Part shown: positions 43,080-53,009 of the stretch, in pieces | Layout of the letters: the number at the start of each line of letters is the position of its first letter | Position numbering within the stretch: the first letter of the stretch is position 1 | From: Verrucomicrobiota bacterium | GTDB lineage: Bacteria; Verrucomicrobiota; Verrucomicrobiia; Opitutales; Opitutaceae | Assembly (NCBI GenBank): GCA_023428905.1 | Contig: JAEYWP010000030.1 | Coordinates: 248,001 to 312,000 of the forward strand | Direction: 5' to 3' | Length of the DNA: 64,000 nt | Notes under the pieces: generated by a model | What the model was told of the DNA's origin: nothing | What the model saw: only the letters and a program-made list of their open reading frames with translations | Database searches by the model: none | Position numbers and translations under genes: made by a program

Positions 43080-44669
43080 ATGAAAGTCCTCGTCGCCGAT
43101 AAGATCTCGCCCAAAGGTGTGGAGTTCCTGCGCAAGCAGCCAGGTCTCGAAGTGGTCGAGGCGTACGGCTCCTCTCCCGCCAAGGTGCTTGAACTGGTGC
43201 GCGATGTGCACGCGATCGCCGTGCGCTCGGAAACCAAGATCACCCGCGAGGTCTTTGCGGCAGCGCCCCTCCTGAAGGTGGTGGGCCGTGCCGGCGTGGG
43301 GGTGGACAATGTCGACGTCGAAGCCGCCACCGAGCGCGGCGTCGTGGTGATGAACACCCCGTCGGGCAACACCATCGCGACGGCCGAACTGACGTTCACC
43401 CACATCCTCTGCGGCGCGCGGCCGGTTCCGCAGGCGGCAGCCTCGATGAAGGCCGGCGCCTGGGATCGCAAGAGCTTCAGCGGCGTTGAACTTTTCAAGA
43501 AGACCTTGGGCATCGTCGGCCTTGGCCGCATCGGCGGCGAGGTGGCCAAACGCGCGCAGGCCTTCGGGATGCGCGTCCTCGCCTACGATCCTTATCTCGC
43601 CCCCAGCCGGGCCAAGGCAATGCAGGTGGAGGGTGTCACCCTCGACGAGCTGCTCGCCCAGTCGGATTACATCACCGTCCACATGCCGTTGACGGAGGAC
43701 ACGCAGTACATGATCGACGAGGCCGCCTTCGAGAAGTGCAAGAAGGGTCTTCGCATCTTCAACTGCGCCCGCGGCGGTATCATCAAGGAAACCGCTCTCC
43801 TCGCGGCGCTGAAGTCGGGCAAAGTTGCAGCGGCCGGACTCGACGTCTACGAGGACGAGCCCCTGGCGAAGGAAAGCGAGTTCCGCCAGCTGCCCAACGT
43901 GGTGCTGACGCCGCATCTTGGCGCGTCCACCGCGGAAGCGCAGGAGTCGGTCGGCATCGAGATCGCCGAGCAGATCGCCGATGTGCTGGCGGGCGGCGTG
44001 ATCCGCAACGCCGTCAACATGCCGTCGATCGACGCCCAGGCGCTGAAGGTGGTGGGCCCGTACCTCGACCTCGCCACCAAGCTTGGCACTCTCGCCCAGC
44101 AGATCGCCCCGCAGCAGATCGCTTCTCTCAAAATCACCTATTGGGGCCGGATCGGTGAGCTCGACGTCAACCCGATCACTCGCGCCGTGCAGCGCGGCTT
44201 CCTCCGCCGAATCAGCGGCGAGGATGTGAACTACGTTAATGCCCCCTTTGTCCTCCAGCGTCTTGGTATCCAGGCCGAGGTGGTCAAGTCGTCCACCCAG
44301 GCGGATTACACCGAGCTGATGCAGGTCGAGGCGATCGGCGCTGACGGTGTCTCTTATTCGGCGAGCGGCACGCTCATCGGCCGCTCCAACCAGCCCCGTG
44401 TTGTCGGAATCAACGGCCGCGAGGTGGAGGTGGAGGCCAGCGGCAAGCTGCTGGTTCTCGAAAACATCGACCAACCCGGCATGGTGGGAACGATCGGCAC
44501 CATTCTCGGCAAGGATGGCGTGAATATCGCCGACATGTCCCTCAGCCGCCTCACGCCGGGCAGCACCGCCTACATGGTGGTGCGTGTCGAAACGGAGCCG
44601 AGCGAGCCCGCTCGCAAGGAGATCAAGAGCCACCCCGCCATCAAGATGGCGAAGTTCGTTCAGCTGTGA
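43080..44669 (+). CDS. serA: D-3-phosphoglycerate dehydrogenase, long form
   Basis: Oxidises 3-phosphoglycerate to 3-phosphohydroxypyruvate, the first step of serine synthesis. The 529-residue length is that of the long form with an intervening domain and a C-terminal ACT domain. The NAD loop is GIVGLGRIGGEVAKR. Catalytic Arg lies in NCARGGIIKE, Glu in LDVYEDEPL and His in TPHLGAST. The intervening domain starts near ADVLAGGVIRNAVNMP. The ACT domain begins at LVLENIDQPGMVGTIGTI and probably binds serine as feedback inhibitor. ATG 43080 directly starts MKVLVADKIS. Confidence 0.97.
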   Translation: MKVLVADKISPKGVEFLRKQPGLEVVEAYGSSPAKVLELVRDVHAIAVRSETKITREVFAAAPLLKVVGRAGVGVDNVDVEAATERGVVVMNTPSGNTIATAELTFTHILCGARPVPQAAASMKAGAWDRKSFSGVELFKKTLGIVGLGRIGGEVAKRAQAFGMRVLAYDPYLAPSRAKAMQVEGVTLDELLAQSDYITVHMPLTEDTQYMIDEAAFEKCKKGLRIFNCARGGIIKETALLAALKSGKVAAAGLDVYEDEPLAKESEFRQLPNVVLTPHLGASTAEAQESVGIEIAEQIADVLAGGVIRNAVNMPSIDAQALKVVGPYLDLATKLGTLAQQIAPQQIASLKITYWGRIGELDVNPITRAVQRGFLRRISGEDVNYVNAPFVLQRLGIQAEVVKSSTQADYTELMQVEAIGADGVSYSASGTLIGRSNQPRVVGINGREVEVEASGKLLVLENIDQPGMVGTIGTILGKDGVNIADMSLSRLTPGSTAYMVVRVETEPSEPARKEIKSHPAIKMAKFVQL

Positions 44670-44770
44670 GCTCACGCGTATCAGCCGGACGGATCGTTTC
44701 GGACCTGCTGATGTGCGCCTGGGCATCGCGGCGGGGCCGAGCGGTGCCCCGCGTGTTGCGCTGATTTCCC

Positions 44771-45436
44771 ATGGCCGTCCCGCTCCTCATCGCCGCCGCC
44801 GCCGGGTATCTGTTGGGAGCGATTCCCTTCGGTTACCTCGTGGCGCGTTCGAAGGGAATCAACATCTTCGAGCACGGCAGCCGAAACCCGGGGGCGACCA
44901 ACGTTCGCCGGGTGCTCGGCGAGAAATTCGGCCGGTCCGGCAAACAGCTCGGCAACCTGGTCTTTCTCCTCGATGCGGTGAAGGGCGCGGCGGCGGGTGG
45001 CTGGATGCTGGTGCCTGTGGCGCTCGCACTTCCCTTTGCGGCCTGGGATTCCGTCACCGTCCTCTGGATGCAGGTGGTTGGTGTGGCGGCGTCACTGGTC
45101 GGGCACTGTTTTTCCTGTTTCACCGGGTTTCGCGGCGGTAAGGGTGTTGCCACCACGGTCGGCGGCATCCTGGTGCTGATGCCGGTCGCGATCGTCGTAG
45201 CCGCGGTGGTCTGGGCTGCCGTCTTTTTCACGACCCGGTTCGTGTCGCTCGCGTCCATCCTCGCCGCGTTCGCGCTGCCGGTTGCCGCGTTCCTATTGGG
45301 GCGTTCCCCCTTGCTGGTGGCACTCGCGGTGGCGATCGCCGCCTTTGTGGTGCTGCGCCACCGAGGCAACATCGTGCGCCTGATGAACGGCACCGAAAAC
45401 CGCTTCGCCAAAAAGGGCGCGACGCCCGCGAAGTGA
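44771..45436 (+). CDS. plsY: glycerol-3-phosphate acyltransferase PlsY
   Basis: A membrane enzyme of 221 residues that transfers acyl groups from acyl-phosphate to glycerol-3-phosphate, the first step of phospholipid synthesis in most bacteria. Five to six hydrophobic segments are visible. Conserved blocks are GAIPFGYLVARSKGINI, HGSRNPGATNVRRVLG, LVGHCFSCFTGFRGGKGVAT and LRHRGNIVRLMNGTE. The start at ATG 44771 is 101 bases after serA, and hom starts 36 bases downstream, so it may be co-transcribed with the threonine genes. Confidence 0.94.
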   Translation: MAVPLLIAAAAGYLLGAIPFGYLVARSKGINIFEHGSRNPGATNVRRVLGEKFGRSGKQLGNLVFLLDAVKGAAAGGWMLVPVALALPFAAWDSVTVLWMQVVGVAASLVGHCFSCFTGFRGGKGVATTVGGILVLMPVAIVVAAVVWAAVFFTTRFVSLASILAAFALPVAAFLLGRSPLLVALAVAIAAFVVLRHRGNIVRLMNGTENRFAKKGATPAK

Positions 45437-45472
45437 CCCACGCCTGGCGCACGCGCCAGGCCCCTCCCTTTC

Positions 45473-46807
45473 ATGAGCAAACGGTCGACCATCACCCTCG
45501 GGATCTGCGGACTCGGCACGGTGGGGCAGGGGGTGTGGAAACACCTCGAACGCTCCCGCGCCGCCTTGGAGTCACGTCTGGGCACGACGATCGAACTGCG
45601 CCGCGGCGCGGTCCGCGATTTGTCGAAACCGCGCACGGTGGACATCCCCGCGGACAAGCTGACTACCGACGCGCTCGCCGTGGCCACCGACCCCACGATC
45701 GACATTGTCTGCGAACTGATCGGCGGCACCACCCTTGCCCGTGATGTGACCCTCGCCGCGCTGCGCGCCGGCAAGGTGGTCGTCTCGGCCAACAAGGCCC
45801 TGCTTTGCGAGCACGGCGCGGAACTTTTTGCCACGGCGCGGAAGCACGGTGGCCACTTCTTTTTCGAGGCATCCGTCGCCGGCGGCATCCCCATCATCAA
45901 AGCCCTGCGCGAAGGCCTGGTGGCGAACCGCTTCAAGCTCATCTACGGCATCCTCAACGGCACCTGTAACTACATCCTCACCCGCATGGTGCAGGAGGGG
46001 CTGCCGTATCCAACGATCCTGGCGGACGCCAAGCGTCTCGGTTATGCCGAGGCCGACGAGTCGCTTGACGTCGACGGGTGGGACACCGCGCACAAGGCCT
46101 CCATCCTCGCGTTTCTTGCCCATGGCGTCTGGGTGAAGACCGACCAGATGATCGTGGAGGGCATCTCCAAGATCACCCAGGCCGACCTCAAACACGCCGC
46201 CACCCTCGGGTACGGGATCAAGCTTCTGGCCGTGATCGAGCGCGACTTTGAGCGGGACGAGTTTTTTGTCCGGGTGCATCCGACCCTTCTCCCCAAGGAT
46301 CGCGTACTGGCCAATGTGAACGGCGTGTTTAACGGCATCTCCGTGACGGGTGATGTCGTCGGCACGACCACCTACATCGGTCGCGGCGCCGGGCAGGACG
46401 CAACCGCCAGTGCGGTCATCAGCGACATTGCCGACGCGGTTTCGCTGCTCAGCCACGGCAAGGCGCCGATGCTGTCGGAAGAGGCGGCCTCCATCCACAC
46501 CGCGGATGCCTCGCCCATGCCGGGCCTGAGCACCCTGGAGCGGATCAAGAGCCGTTATTACCTGCGGATGACAGTGAAGGATGAGCCGGGCGTCCTCGCC
46601 CAGATTGCAACCGTCATGGCCACCCGCCGCGTCAGCATCGCCAGCGTGATCCAGACCGGTAGCGAACGTGCGGACGCCGCCTCCCTGATCCTGACCACCC
46701 ACCGAAGCGATGAACGTGCGATCGGGGAGACGCTGGGCGATCTCGGTAAACTCCAGAGCGTACTGGAAGCGCCCCTGTTGCTCCGTATCGGGGATTTCGC
46801 GGACTAG
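45473..46807 (+). CDS. hom: homoserine dehydrogenase
   Basis: Reduces aspartate semialdehyde to homoserine, the branch to threonine and methionine. The 444 residues include an NAD(P) loop GICGLGTVGQGVW, the substrate region GILNGTCNYILTRM, the catalytic Lys in DTAHKASILAF and a C-terminal ACT domain (RMTVKDEPGVLAQIATVM) for threonine feedback. It is followed by lysC after 84 bases and thrC after that, forming a three-gene unit that lacks thrB (homoserine kinase). No transcription attenuator was recognised before it. Confidence 0.97.
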   Translation: MSKRSTITLGICGLGTVGQGVWKHLERSRAALESRLGTTIELRRGAVRDLSKPRTVDIPADKLTTDALAVATDPTIDIVCELIGGTTLARDVTLAALRAGKVVVSANKALLCEHGAELFATARKHGGHFFFEASVAGGIPIIKALREGLVANRFKLIYGILNGTCNYILTRMVQEGLPYPTILADAKRLGYAEADESLDVDGWDTAHKASILAFLAHGVWVKTDQMIVEGISKITQADLKHAATLGYGIKLLAVIERDFERDEFFVRVHPTLLPKDRVLANVNGVFNGISVTGDVVGTTTYIGRGAGQDATASAVISDIADAVSLLSHGKAPMLSEEAASIHTADASPMPGLSTLERIKSRYYLRMTVKDEPGVLAQIATVMATRRVSIASVIQTGSERADAASLILTTHRSDERAIGETLGDLGKLQSVLEAPLLLRIGDFAD

Positions 46808-46891
46808 CCGATTAGCGGGCCCGCTTGCGGTCTGTACAAAAACTGCTGGCGGTTTCGGCGGTTTCCCGCTTGGACTGTTCCCTTTCGCTCC

Positions 46892-48109
46892 ATGGCACGC
46901 ATCGTCCAGAAATACGGCGGCACCTCAGTCGGTGACGTCGAACGCATCAAGAAGGTCGCAGAGCGCATCAAGGCGATCCGCGACGAAGGCAACCAGCTGG
47001 TCGTTGTGGTCTCGGCCCGCGCCGGCGTCACCAACGAACTGATTGCGCGCGCCAAGGCGGTCTGCGCCCAGCCCGCGGAGCGCGAAATGGACATGCTCCT
47101 CGCGATCGGCGAGCAGGAGACGATTGCACTCACCGCCATGGCCCTGCACGGGGTGGGTGTGGATGCCGTCAGTTACACGGGAGCCCAGGCCGGGATTGTG
47201 ACCGACAAGGTCCACACCAAGGCCAAGATCACCACGATCGACGCCAAGCCCATCGTGAAGGACCTGGAAGCCGGACGCGTCGTGATCGTGGCGGGCTTCC
47301 AGGGCATGAACGAGGACGGTCATATCACCACTCTCGGCCGCGGCGGCTCCGACCTCACGGCAATCGCCCTGGCGGCGGCGGTGAAGGCGGACAAATGCGA
47401 AATCTACACCGATGTTGACGGGGTCTACACCGCGGACCCGCGCGTGGTGAAGAACGCCAAAAAATTAAACGAGATTTCCTACGACGAGATGCTCGAGCTC
47501 GCGTCCTCCGGCTCAAAGGTGATGCAGAGCCGCTCGGTCGAGTTCGCCAGCAAGTACGGCGTCGTTTTCGAGGTGCGCAGCAGCTTTAACCACAATCCAG
47601 GAACCATCGTGAAAGCAGAAGTCGCTTATATGGAAAAGGTGGTCGTCCGCGGCGTCGCGGTCGACAAGGACCAGGCCAAGGTCATCGTCAGCAACATCCT
47701 GGATAAACCCGGCTCCGCCGCGAAGGTCTTCCGCACCCTGGCCGATGCCAACATCATCGTGGACATGATTGTCCAGAACGTGGGCCGCAACGGCATTGCC
47801 AACCTCACCTTCACCGTCCCGCAGGGCGACTGCCACCGGGCCCAGAAGGCCCTCGAGCCCGTGCTCGACGAGATCGGCGGCGGGCACGTGGCCATCCACG
47901 AGCACATCGCAAAGCTTTCGGTGGTCGGTGTGGGCATGAAGACTCATTCCGGCGTGGCCGCGACGCTCTTCCAGGCGCTGGCCGAGGTCGGGATCAACAT
48001 CGAGCTGATCACCACGTCCGAGATCAAGATTTCGGTCGTGATCGACCAGGACCGGGCCGACGAGGCCGCTCGGGTGGCCCACGGCGCCTTCGAACTGGAC
48101 AAGCTTTGA
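46892..48109 (+). CDS. lysC: aspartate kinase
   Basis: Phosphorylates aspartate, the first committed step to lysine, threonine and methionine. The 405-residue chain starts with the kinase motif IVQKYGGTSVGDVERIKK and contains TLGRGGSDLTAIALA and IYTDVDGVYTADPR. Two ACT domains follow (VVRGVAVDKDQAKVIVSNIL, KLSVVGVGMKTHSGVAATLF), as in monofunctional, feedback-controlled aspartokinases. Length and domain set are those of the type encoded without an internal beta subunit gene; I cannot exclude an internal start. Twelve bases separate it from the thrC ATG. Confidence 0.97.
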   Translation: MARIVQKYGGTSVGDVERIKKVAERIKAIRDEGNQLVVVVSARAGVTNELIARAKAVCAQPAEREMDMLLAIGEQETIALTAMALHGVGVDAVSYTGAQAGIVTDKVHTKAKITTIDAKPIVKDLEAGRVVIVAGFQGMNEDGHITTLGRGGSDLTAIALAAAVKADKCEIYTDVDGVYTADPRVVKNAKKLNEISYDEMLELASSGSKVMQSRSVEFASKYGVVFEVRSSFNHNPGTIVKAEVAYMEKVVVRGVAVDKDQAKVIVSNILDKPGSAAKVFRTLADANIIVDMIVQNVGRNGIANLTFTVPQGDCHRAQKALEPVLDEIGGGHVAIHEHIAKLSVVGVGMKTHSGVAATLFQALAEVGINIELITTSEIKISVVIDQDRADEAARVAHGAFELDKL

Positions 48110-48120
48110 GGCTGCGCGGC

Positions 48121-49485
48121 ATGCGCTTCATCTCCACACGCGGGCAGACCGCCGCCCTCGGTTTTTCCGAGGCGGTGGCGACCGGCCTTGCTCCGGACGG
48201 CGGGCTTTTCCTGCCGGAGACGACCGCCACGTTCTCCTCGGCGGACCTGCAGCGGTGGGAGGGCCTCGGCTACGCGGACCTCTGTTTCGAGTTCATGCGG
48301 TTCTTCGCGACGGATATTCCCGCGGAGGAGCTGCGGGCGATGATCCGCCGTTCGTATTCAACGTTCTCGCACCCGGAGATTGCGCCCCTGCGGCAGCTGG
48401 ACGAGCGCCTTCACGTCCTCGAGCTTTTCCACGGTCCGACCCTGGCCTTCAAAGACTTCGCCCTCCAGCTCCTGGGCAATCTCTACGAACGGCAGTGCCG
48501 CGTGCGCGGCGAGACCATCAACGTCCTCGGTGCCACCTCCGGCGACACCGGTGCGGCAGCGATCCACGGGCTGCTGGGCAAACCGGGCACCGCGATTTTC
48601 ATCCTCTATCCCGACGGCCGGGTCTCGCCCTTGCAGGAGCGGCAGATGGCCTGCACCGGGGCGGAGAATGTGTTCGCCCTGGCGGTGGACGGCACCTTCG
48701 ACGACGCCCAGGCGGCGTTGAAGGAGGTCTTCGGCGACCAGACCTTCCGCACCCGTTTCCGCCTATCGGCGGTGAACTCGATCAACCTGGCCCGGGTGCT
48801 GGCCCAGTGCGTGTATTACCTGCACGCCTGGCTGCGGCTGCCCAAGGCGCAGCGCGACAATGTCGAGTTTGTCGTTCCCACCGGGAACTTCGGCAATGTA
48901 TTGGCCGGCTGGATGCTTCAGAAGATGGGGGTGCCAATCCGCGGCTTCCGCGTCGCCACCAACCAGAACGACATCCTGCACCGGCTCTTCACCACCGGCG
49001 AATACCGGGTTGGCGACGTCCACCCGAGCCTCGCCCCGTCGATGGACATCCAGGTGGCGTCGAATTTCGAGCGCTTCCTCTATTACAGCGTGGGGCGCGA
49101 CCCGCAGCGGGTGCGTGCGATCATGGACGGGTTCCGGTCCACGGGCGTTCACCGGTTTGAGGACTTCAACCGCGACACCTTCAGCGCCTCGCGGACGACC
49201 GACGCCGAGATCGAGACGATCATCGCCCGGGTGTATCGTGAATACGGCTACGTGATCGACCCCCACACCGCGTGCGGTTTCAAGGATCTCGATCCCGAGC
49301 GGGTCAGCGTGGTGCTCTCCACCGCCAGCCCGGCGAAGTTCCCCGACACGATCGTGCGCGCGATCGGCAGCGAACCCGCCCATCCGACCCTGGAAGCGCT
49401 GAAGAGCCGGCCGATCCGCAAGCATCCGCTCCGGGCCGAGCCCGCCGCGATCAAGGCGTTCATCGAGTCCCACGCCGTCGCCTGA
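48121..49485 (+). CDS. thrC: threonine synthase
   Basis: Pyridoxal-phosphate enzyme that makes threonine from phosphohomoserine. The PLP-lysine is in GPTLAFKDFALQLLGNL, and the phosphate-binding loop is ATSGDTGAAAIHGL. MRFISTRGQTAALGFSEAV and PDGGLFLPE are the typical N-terminus of the longer (class II) threonine synthases; 454 residues fit. ATG 48121 is preferred over a TTG at 48106 that overlaps the lysC stop. It closes the hom-lysC-thrC unit. Homoserine kinase is not in the window. Confidence 0.96.
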   Translation: MRFISTRGQTAALGFSEAVATGLAPDGGLFLPETTATFSSADLQRWEGLGYADLCFEFMRFFATDIPAEELRAMIRRSYSTFSHPEIAPLRQLDERLHVLELFHGPTLAFKDFALQLLGNLYERQCRVRGETINVLGATSGDTGAAAIHGLLGKPGTAIFILYPDGRVSPLQERQMACTGAENVFALAVDGTFDDAQAALKEVFGDQTFRTRFRLSAVNSINLARVLAQCVYYLHAWLRLPKAQRDNVEFVVPTGNFGNVLAGWMLQKMGVPIRGFRVATNQNDILHRLFTTGEYRVGDVHPSLAPSMDIQVASNFERFLYYSVGRDPQRVRAIMDGFRSTGVHRFEDFNRDTFSASRTTDAEIETIIARVYREYGYVIDPHTACGFKDLDPERVSVVLSTASPAKFPDTIVRAIGSEPAHPTLEALKSRPIRKHPLRAEPAAIKAFIESHAVA

Positions 49486-49801
49486 CCCTGACAGGCAGGG
49501 TCCGGGGGTACGGCGACGGTGAGGAGCACAGAGGCCACGCCTGCTGCGACGGTCAGTAGCACAGAGTGCACGAGAGGCTGCACAGAGACCACGGAGGAAT
49601 TCCGGGTGAGATCGGTGCTTGAGAGGTGCGGATGGTTGGCTTTATACCCTCCTTGCGCAGTGAGGCGGGAGAGCCTCAAAACCTGGGAGTGATCCAGCAG
49701 CACCCTTTCCCCGAAAAAAATGGGTCTTCCCTCTGTGGCCTCTGTGCCCCCCTCGTGTGACCTGTGTCACTCAACCGCAGGCAGCACGTCCAGCATCGCG
49801 G
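49486..49801. other. gene-free stretch with CACAGAG-type repeats
   Basis: A 316-base gap between convergent thrC and the ABC ATPase gene. CACAGAGGCCAC (49527-49538) has a perfect inverted partner GTGGCCTCTGTG at 49735-49746. Related text CACAGAGACCACGG lies at 49581-49594. No T-rich terminator and no promoter was recognised. Confidence 0.6.
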
Positions 49802-50776
49802 TCAGCGTGAGGTGAAGAGTTCGGCGATCACGTCCTCGAGGGGCACGTCTTCGATCGTGATATCAGCCACTGGGCCGGTGGAGAGGATCTCCTGGGAGAG
49901 TGCGACGACCTGGTCACTGCCCACGCGCAAGGTGTAGTGGCCCTCGTCCGAGCGTTCCGCCGTGCCAAAGTTGGAGGTCCAGCCCTCGGGGAATGCACCG
50001 TCCTGGGGCAAAAAGCGGATGATCTTTTTCCGCGTGCCGGAGGCACTCTCCAGCCGGCTCAGCTGGCCGTCGTAGATCTTCTGGCCCTTGTGGATCACGA
50101 CCACGCGGTCGCAGAGCTCCTTGATGTCCGCCATATAGTGGCTGGTCAGGAGGATCGTCACCCGGTGCCTGCGGTTGTAATCTCGCAGGAATTGCCGCAC
50201 CGCCTTCTGGGAAACCACGTCCAGGCCGATGGTGGGTTCGTCGAGGAAAAGCACCCGCGGCCGATGCAGGAGGGCGGCGATGAGCTCCATCTTCATGCGT
50301 TCACCCAGGGAGAGCTCCCGCACCATCACGTTGAGTTTGCTTTCGACCCCGAGCAGGGCGACCAGCTCGTCGAGGGTGGCCTTGTACTGGTCTCCGGGCA
50401 GACCGTAGATGTGCCGCAGGAGGGAGAACGATTCGATCGCCGGCAGGTCCCACCAGAGCTGGTTCTTCTGGCCGAGCACGAGGGCAAAGATGCGCCGGTA
50501 GGCATTTTCGCGTTTGGACGGATCGTAACCGGCGACCCGCGCCGTCCCCGAGGTAGGGTAGATCAGTCCGGAGAGCATCTTCAGGGTCGTGGTCTTGCCG
50601 GCCCCGTTGGGACCGAGAAAGCCGACAAACTCACCCTCGTTGATGTCGAAACTGATATCCTTGGCCGCGGCCGTCTCCTCGAAATCGCGCTTGAACAGCC
50701 CGCGCACCCCGCCCCAGAAGCCGGGGCGCTTCTTGTAGGTTCGGAAAACACGGGTGAGATTGCGGACCTCAATCAT
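49802..50776 (-). CDS. ABC-2-type exporter ATPase
   Basis: A 324-residue ATP-binding subunit of the kind that partners ABC-2 permeases (viologen/drug or polysaccharide exporters). Walker A is GFLGPNGAGKTTTLKML, the signature LSLGERMKME, Walker B RVLFLDEPTIGLD and the switch His TILLTSHYM. A ~60-residue N-terminal insert (RPGFWGGVRGLFKRDFEETA) and a C-terminal regulatory domain match the large ABC-2 ATPase subgroup that begins with a canonical IEVRNLTRVF. ATG 50776 (MIEVRNLT) is the start. The permease genes are not adjacent downstream in this window, which is unusual. Confidence 0.87.
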   Translation of the reverse strand: MIEVRNLTRVFRTYKKRPGFWGGVRGLFKRDFEETAAAKDISFDINEGEFVGFLGPNGAGKTTTLKMLSGLIYPTSGTARVAGYDPSKRENAYRRIFALVLGQKNQLWWDLPAIESFSLLRHIYGLPGDQYKATLDELVALLGVESKLNVMVRELSLGERMKMELIAALLHRPRVLFLDEPTIGLDVVSQKAVRQFLRDYNRRHRVTILLTSHYMADIKELCDRVVVIHKGQKIYDGQLSRLESASGTRKKIIRFLPQDGAFPEGWTSNFGTAERSDEGHYTLRVGSDQVVALSQEILSTGPVADITIEDVPLEDVIAELFTSR

Positions 50777-50885
50777 GGAACGCGGAGTGAACCGCAAAGG
50801 CGCCTGATTGCAAAGGCTACTTACAGCGGCATACTTGGGAAACCTCGCCCGCCTGCCGGAACATTCGGCGGCGAGCCGGCCACGA

Positions 50886-52103
50886 ATGCAGACTTTGAAC
50901 ACGTTTCGCTTCCTCCTTCCCCTCCTTTTCGCCTTCGGCGCGGGCGCCCGCGCCCAGGAGATCACCTTGAGCACGCCGGCCGCCGGGGTGTCGGCGGACT
51001 CCGAGATCAGCGTGGACCTCGTGGTCATGAACTCAGGGGCTGCGGCCCTGACCTACCTTCCCCAGGCCGAGCTGAAGGCGACCCTCAGCCAGGGCAGTCG
51101 GAGCTGGCCGGTGGTCCTGGCCCTGGCCCCGGCGGGGGCGGAGGCGGAGGTGGGGCCGGGTGCGTACCGCCGGTTTCCCTACCTTGTCCGACTTCCCGCA
51201 GAGGTCGCCGACACCCTGATCCTGCGGCTGGACAGCGATCCCTCGCTGCGCGCGGTGGTGGATGTTGGCACTCCGGTGGCGACGCGGGGCGCGGTCGCCT
51301 CGGCGGAGAGCCCGGTCCTGGCGCCGGCCGGCCCGCGTCGCGGCCTCGTGCCGCAGCCTGCGGCCTCGAAGATCGAGCGCACATTCCGGGAGCGTTTCGG
51401 CACCCACGAGTCGATCTACTTCCTCTATGGCCCGGAGGATCCGGCGGTGAAATTCCAGCTCAGCTTCAAGTACCGACTTTTTGGAGACGCGGGCATGGAG
51501 AACACCACCGGACACCGCAGCAGCCTGCAGTTCGGCTACACCCAGCGCTCACTCTGGGACGTGGAGGCCGAGTCCAGCCCTTTCCTCGACACCAGTTACA
51601 TGCCGGAGATCTTTTTCGAGCACCTCGCGCCCGACCCCGGCGAGGAGGAGGGCGCTTTCACCTGGCTGGGCCTGCAGTCGGGCTACAAGCACGAGTCCAA
51701 CGGTCGGGACGGGGACCGCTCGCGGAGCATGAACACGGCGTTCCTCAGCACGGCCGTGGCGTTTGGCGAACTCGACGGCTGGCGGATGGTGGTGGAGCCT
51801 CGCGTCTTCACCTACCTCTCGGACCTGAGCGACAATCCCGACATGAAAAAATACCGCGGTTACGGCGAGCTGCGACTGCTCTTCGGGCGCAACGACGGGG
51901 CGGAGCTGCTCCTCACTGGCCGGGTGGGCAGCGCCTGGGACCATGCCACGGTGCAGGCGGACCTGACCTTCCCGATCCGCTGGCGGCTGGGGGACTTCGC
52001 CAGCTATTTTCTCGTGCAGTACTTCTATGGATACGGGGAGAGCCTGATCCAGTACAACGAGAAGTCGGAGAGCGTGCGGGCCGGATTCTCCTTCGTGCGC
52101 TGA
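50886..52103 (+). CDS. pldA: outer-membrane phospholipase A (OMPLA)
   Basis: A 405-residue outer-membrane phospholipase A1/A2 that removes phospholipids from the outer leaflet. The signal peptide ([17 protein letters not shown]) precedes a ~110-residue extra beta domain, then the 12-stranded barrel. The catalytic His-Ser pair is in [11 protein letters not shown] and the third residue Asn lies in RSMNTAF, as in the HxSNG...N pattern of OMPLA. The protein ends in an aromatic-rich strand (FSFVR), as barrel proteins do. The N-terminal extra domain ([19 protein letters not shown]) is not part of E. coli PldA. ATG 50886 begins the signal. Confidence 0.9.
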   Translation: MQTLNTFRFLLPLLFAFGAGARAQEITLSTPAAGVSADSEISVDLVVMNSGAAALTYLPQAELKATLSQGSRSWPVVLALAPAGAEAEVGPGAYRRFPYLVRLPAEVADTLILRLDSDPSLRAVVDVGTPVATRGAVASAESPVLAPAGPRRGLVPQPAASKIERTFRERFGTHESIYFLYGPEDPAVKFQLSFKYRLFGDAGMENTTGHRSSLQFGYTQRSLWDVEAESSPFLDTSYMPEIFFEHLAPDPGEEEGAFTWLGLQSGYKHESNGRDGDRSRSMNTAFLSTAVAFGELDGWRMVVEPRVFTYLSDLSDNPDMKKYRGYGELRLLFGRNDGAELLLTGRVGSAWDHATVQADLTFPIRWRLGDFASYFLVQYFYGYGESLIQYNEKSESVRAGFSFVR

Positions 52104-52119
52104 CCGCGCCGAGGCGGAA

Positions 52120-52893
52120 TCAGAGTCCCAGCCGGGTGTAGTCCAGCACGGTGTGGCTGATCTGGCCGGCGCGCAGGGCGTCCCGGTCGGTCAGCGGGCT
52201 CTCGCCGGAGATATCGTCGCCCAGCTGGAAAACGAAGCGGTGCGTGCCGTCGTCCGCGGCGGGGCCGAAGAGTTTGGGCACGATCACGCGCGCGGGGATG
52301 GTGCGCACGATGGCAGCGTCCCGTGCACACGGATACGGGAAGTTGAGATTGTGGACGATGAAGCCGCGTGGCGGGGTGGCGCTGACAAGCCGGGGCGCGA
52401 GCCGGGAGGCGGTCGCGGCGGACGTACGGAGTGTCACCAGCAGGTCCGGGTCGGGTTCGCCGTTGTCCTGCTTCAGACGGTCAAAGGCCTCGAAGGTCAG
52501 ATCCTGAGAAATTGCGATGGCGGGCAGCCCGTGGACAGCACCCTCCCAGGCCCCGCCGATGGTGCCGCTGGCGGCGATGAACGCCACGCTGGCATTCATG
52601 CCGATGTTGATTCCGCTCACCACCGCGTCGACCGGCTCCTGGAGCAGGTGGCCGAGGGCGATGTTGACGCAGTCGCTGGGGGTGCCGTCGATGCTCCAGC
52701 AGGGGCAACCGAGGCCCTTGTCCACCGCGGCGGCGTGGACCGGGCGGTTTCGGGATTTCGCTGCGCCGATCCAGCTCTGCTCACGGCGTGGGGCGGCGAC
52801 ATAAAGGGCGTGCCCCTCGGCCTTCAGGGCCAGGACCAGCTCGTGGAGGAAGACGCTGTCGATGCCATCGTCGTTGGTGAGAAGGAGCTTCAT
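52120..52893 (-). CDS. surE: 5'/3'-nucleotidase SurE
   Basis: A 257-residue metal-dependent nucleoside-monophosphate phosphatase. The N-terminal metal pair is in [11 protein letters not shown]. The Ser/Asn region is [13 protein letters not shown], and [10 protein letters not shown] is the third metal motif. Length is normal for SurE. ATG 52893 ([10 protein letters not shown]) is the usual start; the frame continues upstream through the pnp terminator, which is not coding. It lies just downstream of pnp on the same strand but beyond its terminator, so it may have its own promoter. It is convergent with pldA, 16 bases away. Confidence 0.95.
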   Translation of the reverse strand: MKLLLTNDDGIDSVFLHELVLALKAEGHALYVAAPRREQSWIGAAKSRNRPVHAAAVDKGLGCPCWSIDGTPSDCVNIALGHLLQEPVDAVVSGINIGMNASVAFIAASGTIGGAWEGAVHGLPAIAISQDLTFEAFDRLKQDNGEPDPDLLVTLRTSAATASRLAPRLVSATPPRGFIVHNLNFPYPCARDAAIVRTIPARVIVPKLFGPAADDGTHRFVFQLGDDISGESPLTDRDALRAGQISHTVLDYTRLGL

Positions 52894-52932
52894 CGCAGGC
52901 AAGAAAAGCGGCGCCCGCCCGCGGATGCGCGC

Positions 52933-52962
52933 AAAAAAGGCGCCCCGAAAAAAGGGCGCCTT
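52933..52962 (-). terminator. intrinsic terminator of pnp
   Basis: On the minus strand, AAGGCGCCC pairs with GGGCGCCTT across an 8-base T-rich loop and is followed by TTTTTT. It lies 48 bases after the pnp stop codon and before surE. Confidence 0.9.
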
Positions 52963-53009
52963 GAAGGGGGGCGCGCGCCTCGTCCGGAGACGAGGCACGG
53001 CGAAGGGGC

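Noticed and set aside
45437..45472. Threonine attenuator leader before hom.
   Set aside because: The gap to plsY is only 36 bases and has no run of Thr or Ile codons.
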